NCBI GenBank assembly: GCA_020848735.1
Contig: JADLHO010000126.1
Coordinates: 1 to 64,000, forward strand
DNA length: 64,000 nt
Direction of reading: 5' to 3'
From: Planctomycetota bacterium
GTDB lineage: Bacteria; Planctomycetota; UBA1135; UBA2386
The position numbers and the translations under genes were made by a program. The notes under the pieces were generated by a model. That model made no database searches. It had not been told where the DNA came from and saw only the letters and a program-made list of their open reading frames with translations. This document shows, piece after piece, positions 43,194 to 50,486 of the stretch. Position 1 is the stretch's first letter. Every line of letters starts with the position of its first letter.

Positions 43194-44790
43194 GCTCGAG
43201 AACGACACGTCCCTGGGTGATGTCGTCCCCGCACTCGACGACGCCGCGCCGGCTGAGCTCGCGCATCAGCGCGACGGCCTCCTCGGCACCGACGCGCAGA
43301 CGGCGCCGCAGGAAGGTCACGCTCGCCCGGCGGTAGCGCTGCACCAGTTCGCGGGCCTCCTCGACGAGTGCGTCGTCGGGCCGGTCCCCACCGAAGAGTC
43401 GCTGCTGCTGCAGCCCCTCGCTCGGCCGCTCGAGTTCGACGGTCGCCTCGGTGACGCTCGCCTCGGTGAAGCTCGCCTCGGTGACGCTCGCGGCAGCCGG
43501 CTCCTCGCGCGCCTCACCCTCGCGTTCGGCTTCGAGAGGCGGCTGCGGGTTGGGGAAGAGGACCACCACGCGTTCGTCCACGGCGTCCGCGGGCTCGGCG
43601 GCAGGCTCGCCGTCGACGGCGAGTTCAGGCTCCTCGTCGAGTTCGAGTTCGGGCTCCTCGCCGAGTTCGAGTTCAGGCTCGTCGTCGAAGTCCTCGTCGG
43701 ACTCCTCCGCGGCCTCGGCCGCGGGGGCGCTCGGCGCGTCGAAGTCGGCACCGAGGCGCGGATCCTCGTCGTCGGGCTCCGGCTCGACGCCGCGCGCGGG
43801 TTCGCCTGGCGCCGACGCCTCGCCCGACGCCTCGCCCGACGCCAGGGCATCGAGCGCGTCGGCCTCCGCGGCGCTCGGCCCGGCTTCCCCATCCATCGGG
43901 AGCGACAGCACCGCGCTGTCATCGGCCTCCGGACCGAAGCCTGCGGCATGACCGCGCGCGAGCCGCCGCGCCCGACGCGTGCCGGGCTCCGGCAGCGCTT
44001 CGACGCGCGCCAGGGCATCGGCCTCGGTCGCGGGCGACTCGTCCTCGACCGGAGCGCGCAGCTCGGCGTCGAGGTCGAACTCACTCGCCGACGGCGCCGG
44101 AGCCTGCGGCTCGGGAGCCGGGGCCTGGTCGAGGCGGAGCGACTCCAGCTCCGCGATCGCGGCGCGCTCGACGCCCTCGGCCGGCCCGGGCTCCTCCGCG
44201 CTGCCGGCCTGGGCCGGCGTCGGGGCCGCGTCGCTCGCGCTCGGACGAGGCGCCGCGGCGCGCTCGGCCGCCCCGCGGTTCAGGGTCGCGGTGACGCGGT
44301 CCGCGAGCCGCTTGAAGTAGCCGAAGAAGAGGAAGTCGGTCGCGAGCAGCAGCGACGCGAGGACCGCGAGACCGACCACGATGCTCGAGAAACCGGGGCT
44401 GAGGATCGCGCCGAGTCGTTGCCCGAGGAAGCTGCCGATCCGTCCGCCGGACTCGACGGTGCTGCCGTCCGCACGGAGACCGACGAGCACCGCGAGGCAG
44501 AATCCGAGGGCCGCGATGCGCGAGAGGCGGCCGAGCGGCCGCTCGACGCGACCGCCGAAGAACCAGATCGAGCTCCAGACGAGCACGAGGGCCGCGACCA
44601 TGAAGCTCGGCTCGAAGCCGAAGAGCTCGACGATCCCGCGCACGAACCGGGCGAAGAGGTTCTCCGCCGAGGAGCCGTAGATGCGGTGGTAGGTGATCGC
44701 GCCGAGCAGCCCTCCCGAGAGGACGAGAGGGATCAAGGGGATCGCCCACGAGGCGTCGCCTCGCGCGCCCGAGTCTGGCCGTTCGGACAT
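43189..44790 (-). CDS. FtsK-like membrane protein without the motor domain
   Basis: A 533-residue protein. The N-terminus has four hydrophobic helices (about 15-33, 62-80, 92-105, 133-155), like the FtsK membrane domain. A ~300-residue acidic, low-complexity linker follows with short repeats (EPELELGEEPELELDEEPEL, TEASFTEASVTEA). The last ~65 residues (DDALVEEARELVQRYRRASV...FLRRRLRVGAEEAVALM) resemble the FtsK gamma winged-helix domain that reads KOPS DNA sites. The alpha/beta ATPase motor that should lie between is missing; the reading frame is intact, so this is not a frameshift. It is the gene after ftsK, 163 bp away. A perfect GGAGGTGA precedes the ATG at 44790. Confidence 0.65.
   Translation of the reverse strand: MSERPDSGARGDASWAIPLIPLVLSGGLLGAITYHRIYGSSAENLFARFVRGIVELFGFEPSFMVAALVLVWSSIWFFGGRVERPLGRLSRIAALGFCLAVLVGLRADGSTVESGGRIGSFLGQRLGAILSPGFSSIVVGLAVLASLLLATDFLFFGYFKRLADRVTATLNRGAAERAAAPRPSASDAAPTPAQAGSAEEPGPAEGVERAAIAELESLRLDQAPAPEPQAPAPSASEFDLDAELRAPVEDESPATEADALARVEALPEPGTRRARRLARGHAAGFGPEADDSAVLSLPMDGEAGPSAAEADALDALASGEASGEASAPGEPARGVEPEPDDEDPRLGADFDAPSAPAAEAAEESDEDFDDEPELELGEEPELELDEEPELAVDGEPAAEPADAVDERVVVLFPNPQPPLEAEREGEAREEPAAASVTEASFTEASVTEATVELERPSEGLQQQRLFGGDRPDDALVEEARELVQRYRRASVTFLRRRLRVGAEEAVALMRELSRRGVVECGDDITQGRVVLEP
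43451..43495. repeat. 15-bp coding tandem repeat in the FtsK-like gene
   Basis: Three units of 15 bp (43451-43465, 43466-43480, 43481-43495; first unit GTGACGCTCGCCTCG) encode the repeated TEAS(F/V) segment. The first two differ by one base; the third diverges at its end. Confidence 0.7.
43631..43678. repeat. 24-bp coding tandem repeat in the FtsK-like gene
   Basis: Two 24-bp units (43631-43654 and 43655-43678) differing at two positions, with a degenerate third after them. They encode the acidic EEPELEL-type repeat of the linker. Confidence 0.65.
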
Positions 44791-44792
44791 GG

Positions 44793-44800
44793 TCACCTCC
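44793..44800 (-). promoter_or_regulatory. Perfect Shine-Dalgarno of the FtsK-like gene
   Basis: On the minus strand GGAGGTGA, a full match to the 16S anti-SD core, lies two bases before the ATG at 44790 (five between GGAGG and ATG). It is the strongest ribosome-binding site seen in the window and fixes the start. Confidence 0.7.
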
Positions 44801-44953
44801 CTTCGCCGCGGCGGCCGTCCCCCGCCGCGCGACATCCGCTCGGATGCCTCGCGGCGAGCTCGTCCGTCCGGTCGAAGGGCGAAGGATAGCCAGGGGCGGG
44901 GCGCCGGGCCAAGACGCCGCCGCTCCGGGGAGATCGACGCGAGCGGGTCGGAG

Positions 44954-47779
44954 TCATCGCCGCGCTCGACGCCGCGAGGCGTCCTCGTCGTCGTCTTCGT
45001 CCTCGTCGTCTTCGTCCTCGTCGTCGCCGGACTCGTCGTCGGCCCAGGGCGCTCCGTCGTCCGCGTCGTCCGCGAGGTCCTCGGACTCGTCACCCGCGTC
45101 GGCGGACTCGGAGTCCTCCGCGTCGGGGTCCTCGGCCGCGGCATCGGCGGACTCGTCCGCGTCCTCGACCGGGGCCTCGTCGTCGATCGCCTCGGCAGCG
45201 TCGTCGAGCTCGTCCTCGCCGCCCTCGAGTTCCTCGGCCGCCGCCGCTTCCCGCGCCCGCCACTCCTCGAGGGTCATGAGCACGTCGCGTGACTTGCTGC
45301 CGAGGAAGGGCCCGACGAGCCCGTCCTCCTCCATCATCTCGAGCAGGCGCGTGGCGCGCGTGTACCCCACCGCGAGCGCGCGCTGGATCAGGGTCGCCGA
45401 GCCACGTTGCTGGCCGAGGATGACCTCGGCGGCCTGGTCGTAGAGGTCGTCGCGCTCGGAGAGCCCCTTCTTCTTCGCGGTCTCGGTCTGGACGAGATCC
45501 GGGATGAAGGCGGCCTCGGGGCCGTGCTGTTCGAGCCAGGCACAGACCCCGTGGGTCTCCTCCTCGGAGACGAAGGCGCCCTGCGCACGCAGCATCTGCC
45601 CCGCGGTCGGGGACACGAAGAGCATGTCGCCGAAGCCCAGGAGCTTCTCGGCGCCGTTGCTGTCGAGGATGACGCGGCTGTCGATCTTGCGGTTGACCTT
45701 GAAGGCGATCTGACAGGGCAGGTTCGCCTTGATGACACCGGTGATCACGTCGGTGCTCGGCCGCTGCGTCGCGAGGATCACGTGGATGCCGACGGCGCGC
45801 GACTTCTGCGCGAGGCGCTGGATCGACTCCTCGACCTCCTTCTGCGCGACGTTCATCAGGTCCGCGAGCTCGTCGATGACGACGACGATGTACGGCAGAT
45901 GCGCCTCGCTCGGCTCGATCGGCCGCTGCAGCCGCCGCTCGATCTCCTCCTTGCCGAGCTTGTTGAAGCTCTTGATGTGGTTCGTGCCCGCACCGGAGAG
46001 CACGGTGTAGCGGCGCTCCATCTCGTCGACCGCCCAACCCAGGACGACCGGCGCGCGCTTCATGTTCGTCACGACGTCGCACGCGAGGTGTGGCACGCGG
46101 CGGAACACCTGCAGCTCGACCATCTTCGGGTCGATCAGGACGAGCCGGACCTCCTGCGGCGTACGCGTGAGCAGGATCGAGAGCAGGATCGAGTTGATGC
46201 ACACCGACTTGCCCGAGCCGGTCGTGCCGGCGATGAGCAGGTGCGGCATGCGCGCGAGGTCCTCGACGATCGGATCGCCGGCGACGTTCTTGCCGAGGAA
46301 GAGCGGGATCGCCTTGTCCTCCGCGAGCCCGTACTGCTCGAGCAGCTCGCGCAGGTAGACCATCTGCCGCGACTTGTTCGGCACCTCGATGCCCACGGTG
46401 TCCTTGCCGGGGATCGGCGCCACGACGCGCACGTTCAGCGCGCGCAGCGCGGCCGCGAGGTCGGCTTCGAAGGCGGTGACCTTGCTGAGCTTGATGCCCT
46501 CGCCGAGGCGCAGCTCGTACTGCGTCACCGCGGGCCCGACCGACGCCGCGACGACCTGCGCATCGAGCCGGAACGAGGCGAGCCGTTTCTCGATCGCCTC
46601 CTTGTTCTGTTCGAGCAGCTTGTCGCTGTTCTCCGCGGCGACCTCGGGCACGTCGCGGAGGAGTTCGATCGGGGGATAGGTCCAGGGCTCCGCGAACGGC
46701 AGCTGCGGGTGCCGGTCGCGGACGCGCGCCTTCTTGCGCTGTTTCGCGCGGCGCTCGATGCGGAGCCGCGTCGCCCGCGCCTTCGCATCCCGCGCCTCGA
46801 CGCTGGCCGCGGGCTCGCCCTCGTCCGGTTCGGCCGCCGACTCCGCGTCGCTGGCCTGCGCCTCCTCGCCGGCCGGCTCGCGTGCGCCCGCGGCCGGGGT
46901 CTCCGGCGGAGCCGCGTCGGACTCCGCTGCCGGCTCCGGCGCGGACGCCGGCTCCGGCTCGGGACTCGAGTCCTCGTCCGCGGCCGCGAGCTCCTGCCCT
47001 GCGAGCTCCGCGAGCTCGCCCGACTCCGCGGCGTTCGCGCGCGGGGCGCGCCGACGGCGCCGACGCGGCGCGGCATCGCTCGCCTCGCCTTCACCGGCCT
47101 CCGCCTCCGCGTGCTCGACCTTCGCCGCGACTTCGCTCGCGCCGGCGAGGGCGAGCTGTGGGCGCAGTTCGCGCACGCGATGCGCGGCGCCTTCGACGCC
47201 GTGCGCGACGCGCAGCAGCATCGACGAGAGCAGCCACTCGGTCGCGAGCAGCAGCGCGCAGAGCGCGCCGAAGAGCACGACGAGAAGTCGGCCCGAACCC
47301 CCGAGTGCGTGGTAGAGCCGCGGCGAGAGGTTCGCGCCGAAGCGACCGCCGGGGCCGTACGGGAAGAGCCGGGACGGATCGGCGTCGCCCTGCGGGCCGG
47401 CGAGCAACACGCTCATCATCGCGATGAACACGAGCAGGCCGACGAGCTTGATCGCGGGGCGCTCGACGACCCGGCCGGCGAAGACGAGGACGCCGCTGAC
47501 GGCGGTCGCGATCGCGAGGATCCAGGCGCCGGCGCCGAAGATCCAGGTCAGGCCGTCGGCGAGCCGATGGCCGACGACGCCGCCGACGTTGCGCAGGGAG
47601 CCGCGCGGGATCGCGGTCGCGTCGAGCTGGGTCCGGTCGAAGGTCGCGAGCGCGAGGAGCACGAACAGCGCGAGTCCCACGATGGCGAGCGCGAGCACCT
47701 CACGGGCGCGCGGGCCGAGCTCCCGGCGCGGCACGTCTTCGATCGGTACGAATCGATGACCACGCTTGCGTTCGCTCAT
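44954..47779 (-). CDS. ftsK: DNA translocase FtsK
   Basis: Septal DNA translocase for chromosome segregation, 941 residues. Four to five N-terminal membrane helices (first LALAIVGLALFVLLALATF) are followed by an acidic Ala/Glu/Pro-rich linker and the motor: Walker A AGTTGSGKSVCINSIL, Walker B YIVVVIDELADLM, and ILATQRPSTDVITG. The gamma domain (DLYDQAAEVILGQQRGSA... RATRLLEMMEEDGLVGPF) is present. Unusually it is not terminal: ~110 more residues follow, strongly acidic (runs of Asp/Glu) and ending in ASRRRARR. Its ATG overlaps the coaB stop codon (ATGA, 47776-47779), so the two are coupled. An FtsK-like paralogue without motor follows. Confidence 0.93.
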   Translation of the reverse strand: MSERKRGHRFVPIEDVPRRELGPRAREVLALAIVGLALFVLLALATFDRTQLDATAIPRGSLRNVGGVVGHRLADGLTWIFGAGAWILAIATAVSGVLVFAGRVVERPAIKLVGLLVFIAMMSVLLAGPQGDADPSRLFPYGPGGRFGANLSPRLYHALGGSGRLLVVLFGALCALLLATEWLLSSMLLRVAHGVEGAAHRVRELRPQLALAGASEVAAKVEHAEAEAGEGEASDAAPRRRRRRAPRANAAESGELAELAGQELAAADEDSSPEPEPASAPEPAAESDAAPPETPAAGAREPAGEEAQASDAESAAEPDEGEPAASVEARDAKARATRLRIERRAKQRKKARVRDRHPQLPFAEPWTYPPIELLRDVPEVAAENSDKLLEQNKEAIEKRLASFRLDAQVVAASVGPAVTQYELRLGEGIKLSKVTAFEADLAAALRALNVRVVAPIPGKDTVGIEVPNKSRQMVYLRELLEQYGLAEDKAIPLFLGKNVAGDPIVEDLARMPHLLIAGTTGSGKSVCINSILLSILLTRTPQEVRLVLIDPKMVELQVFRRVPHLACDVVTNMKRAPVVLGWAVDEMERRYTVLSGAGTNHIKSFNKLGKEEIERRLQRPIEPSEAHLPYIVVVIDELADLMNVAQKEVEESIQRLAQKSRAVGIHVILATQRPSTDVITGVIKANLPCQIAFKVNRKIDSRVILDSNGAEKLLGFGDMLFVSPTAGQMLRAQGAFVSEEETHGVCAWLEQHGPEAAFIPDLVQTETAKKKGLSERDDLYDQAAEVILGQQRGSATLIQRALAVGYTRATRLLEMMEEDGLVGPFLGSKSRDVLMTLEEWRAREAAAAEELEGGEDELDDAAEAIDDEAPVEDADESADAAAEDPDAEDSESADAGDESEDLADDADDGAPWADDESGDDEDEDDEDEDDDEDASRRRARR

Positions 47780-48468
47780 GACCTTCCCTCGGACGGACTG
47801 CGGGTGACATGCGTGCGCCGCGCCAGGGCACGCTCGACGAGGAGCGCCGCGGTGACCGCCTTGTCCTGATGCGGCAGCTCCTCCAGACCGCGCGGACCGT
47901 CGTCTGCCGCGAGCGGGTCGAGCAGGAACACGCGGCTGCCCTCGCGGGCGAGGGCGTCGGGGGCGTTGACGACGCAGAGGTCGAAGTGCTTGCGACGGGC
48001 CTTCGCGAGCACGCGCGCGACCACGTCGGCCGGCGGCACGCCGACGAAGGACTCGAGCGCGAAGCCGACGCAGACGCGCGACCCCTTCTGTTCCCCCAAC
48101 GTGCCCGCGATGTCGGGGTTGGGCACGAGTTCGACCTGGAGCACGCTCGTCGCCTTCGGCGGCTTGCCCGGGTGACGCCGTGCCGGGCGATGATCCGCCA
48201 CCGCCGCGGCGAAGAACGCGACCTCGCAACGGGCGAAGGCCGCCTGCGCCGCCGCGAGCATCTCGTCCGCGGAGACCACGTCGATCCGCCGCACGCCGGC
48301 CGGCGTCGGCAACGCCGTGGGGCCGCTGACGAGCGTGACCTCGCACGCGCGGGCGACGGCGGCCGCCGCGATGGCGTACCCCATGCGGCCGGTGCTCCCG
48401 TTGCTCAGGAACCGGACGTCGTCCAGGTGCTCACGCGTGGGCCCGGCCGTGACCAGGATCTCGGTCAT
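47776..48468 (-). CDS. coaB: Phosphopantothenate-cysteine ligase, stand-alone CoaB
   Basis: Coenzyme A biosynthesis enzyme joining cysteine to 4'-phosphopantothenate. The 230-residue protein corresponds only to the CoaB half of the usual CoaBC fusion: ILVTAGPTREHLDDVRFLSN, GSTGRMGYAIA, the lysine-containing KPPKATSVLQVELVPNPDIA, VGFALES and VVNAPDALA. No flavin-dependent CoaC decarboxylase domain is attached or nearby. The ATG at 48468 gives the standard family start; a GTG at 48483 would add five residues. It is the first gene of the coaB-ftsK pair, with a 4-bp overlap. The N-terminal RFLSNGSTG signature is intact. Confidence 0.88.
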   Translation of the reverse strand: MTEILVTAGPTREHLDDVRFLSNGSTGRMGYAIAAAAVARACEVTLVSGPTALPTPAGVRRIDVVSADEMLAAAQAAFARCEVAFFAAAVADHRPARRHPGKPPKATSVLQVELVPNPDIAGTLGEQKGSRVCVGFALESFVGVPPADVVARVLAKARRKHFDLCVVNAPDALAREGSRVFLLDPLAADDGPRGLEELPHQDKAVTAALLVERALARRTHVTRSPSEGRS

Positions 48469-48777
48469 CGCGTCGTCGATCACCGCCCCTCACGAGTCAC
48501 GGAGCGGAGACTGCATCGCACGGGGACCGCCGTCCCCGCCGACGCCTCACGACGCGAACGGTGCGACGCCGTGGGAGCGACACTGCACCGTTGCGCGCGA
48601 CCGCCCGCGCGACAGGACGCCCAGCGGTCGGGCGCCCTGTAGCACGATGGTAATCGGTGGACCCGCGTCCGGGCCAGCGACGAATGCCCGCTAAGTTCCG
48701 CGCCCTGTTGCGGTCGACGCGACCCGCGTGGTCGCCTGCGACCCGCGTCCGCCCCACGCGTCCCTCGAGATCGTCCG
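48469..48777. other. 309-bp divergent gap between coaB and the exporter operon
   Basis: No gene is supported. It must hold promoters for both directions. A hairpin CGGGGAC/GTCCCCG with a 4-base loop (48521-48538) lies close to coaB. A TAAGTT at 48692-48697 could be a -10 box for the TolC-type gene, but no -35 matches. The hairpin is a possible operator or RNA structure. Confidence 0.35.
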
Positions 48778-50460
48778 TTGCTGCCTGCACCCCTGCCCCG
48801 CGCGCTGCGATCGGTCGCGCCGCTCGCACTCATCGCCCTGCTCGTCCTCGGCGCCTGCGCCACGGCACCGGAGTACCTGCGCGAAGCCGACGAGGACGCC
48901 TACGCGATCCTCACGCGAGCGCACGAGGAGGTCACGGGCGAGGCCAAGGTGGAACGGATCGGCGGCTCGGCCGGGACCCTCCGCCAGAAGCTCGAGGCCG
49001 AGCTCGCGCGCGGCGAGCCCTCGACGCTGCGGATCGACATCCCTCGCGCCCTCGACATCGCCGCCGAGAACAGCCGCGACTTCCTGCGGCAGCGTGAGTC
49101 GCTCTACCGCACCGCGCTCTCGCTGACCTCGGCCCGCCATGACTTCGAACTGCGCTGGGGAGGTGGCGGAACCGGGGAGGTGTCGGGACAGGGCGACGAC
49201 AGCGCCGCGGTGCGCCTGAGCGAGGACCTCAGCGCCTCCGTGCGCTCGAGCTCGGGCACGCGGGTCGTCGCCTCCTTCGCCAACAACCTGCTCAAGTCGC
49301 TCGTCAGCGGCGGTGCGGGCTGGAACGAGTCGTCGATCCTCGGCCTGAGCCTCACGCAGCCGCTGCTGCGCGGCGCCGGTGAGCACATCGTGCGCGAGCC
49401 GCTCACGCAGGCCGAGCGCGACGTGGTCTACGCCGTGCGCAACTTCGAGCGCTTCCGCGCGACCTTCGCCGTCGAGGTGGTCAGCACCTACCTCTCCCTC
49501 CTCGAGCAGCTCCGCAACATCGACAGCCAGCGCCGCAACCTGGACGGCATCCGGCGGGCGCGCGAGCAGATCGAAGCGCTGTACACCGCCAACCGCCGGC
49601 CGCTGGGCGACCTCGACCGCGCGCGCCAGAACGAGCTCACCGCGGAGAACGGGCTGCTGAACGCGAACAACCGCTTCGAGGCGGCGATGGACTCCTTCAA
49701 GGAGCAGCTCGGCCTGCCGATGAGCACGAAGCTCGAGCTCGATCCGGCGGAGCTCGAGCGCCTCGGTGCGATGGCGGTGACCGCCGTCGACCTCGAGGTC
49801 GAAGCCGCGGTGCGCCTGGCGCTCCAACGGCGCTACGACTACCGCACGGCGCGCGATCGCGTCGAGGACTCGGCACGCCAGCTCGTCGTCGCAGAGGACG
49901 CCCTGCGCAGCACGCTCGATTTCTCCGCGGCCGTGCAGGTCCCCACCGAACCGGGCAAGGCGCTCGTCTTCGACTGGTCCAAGGTGTCGTGGTCGGCGGG
50001 CTTCGACCTCGGCCTCGCACTCGACCGGCTCGGCGAGCGGAACGCGTATCGCTCCGCGCTGATCGCGCTGGACGACCGCATGCGCACGCGCGACGAACTC
50101 GCCGACCAGATCCTGCAGCAGGTGCGCGCCGCGCTGCGCGACATCGTCACGCGCGTCGAGGACTGGCGCATCCAGCAGAACGCCGTGACCCTCGCGGAGC
50201 GCCGCGTCGACAGCACCCGCGAGCTCTACCTCGCGGATCGCGCCTCGGCGCTCGACGTGCTCGATGCGGAGGACGATCTCCTCGCCGCGCGCATCGGCCT
50301 CACCTCCGCGACGGTCGACTATTCCACGAGCAAGCTCCGCCTGCTCCGCGACCTCGAAGGTCTCGCGGTCGAGCCGCGCGGTCTGCGCTTCGACCCGAAT
50401 CTCCCGCTTCCCACCGGCCCGCAGGACTCGCGCGACGCCGCGCGTGCGGTGCGCCCGTGA
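48778..50460 (+). CDS. TolC-family outer-membrane efflux lipoprotein
   Basis: Outer-membrane channel component of a tripartite exporter, 560 residues from a TTG start. A lipoprotein signal ends LVLGAC (Cys27). The chain then has the two long helical hairpin repeats of TolC/OEP proteins, for example FAVEVVSTYLSLLEQLRNID and DRASALDVLDAEDDLLAARI, with beta strands between (SLTQPLLRGAGEHI). It leads a four-gene operon whose next gene starts at or within 27 bp of its stop. The start is uncertain because no ATG is available close to the signal. Confidence 0.82.
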   Translation: MLPAPLPRALRSVAPLALIALLVLGACATAPEYLREADEDAYAILTRAHEEVTGEAKVERIGGSAGTLRQKLEAELARGEPSTLRIDIPRALDIAAENSRDFLRQRESLYRTALSLTSARHDFELRWGGGGTGEVSGQGDDSAAVRLSEDLSASVRSSSGTRVVASFANNLLKSLVSGGAGWNESSILGLSLTQPLLRGAGEHIVREPLTQAERDVVYAVRNFERFRATFAVEVVSTYLSLLEQLRNIDSQRRNLDGIRRAREQIEALYTANRRPLGDLDRARQNELTAENGLLNANNRFEAAMDSFKEQLGLPMSTKLELDPAELERLGAMAVTAVDLEVEAAVRLALQRRYDYRTARDRVEDSARQLVVAEDALRSTLDFSAAVQVPTEPGKALVFDWSKVSWSAGFDLGLALDRLGERNAYRSALIALDDRMRTRDELADQILQQVRAALRDIVTRVEDWRIQQNAVTLAERRVDSTRELYLADRASALDVLDAEDDLLAARIGLTSATVDYSTSKLRLLRDLEGLAVEPRGLRFDPNLPLPTGPQDSRDAARAVRP

Positions 50461-50486
50461 CCCCGAACTCCCGCCCGTCCCACCCC

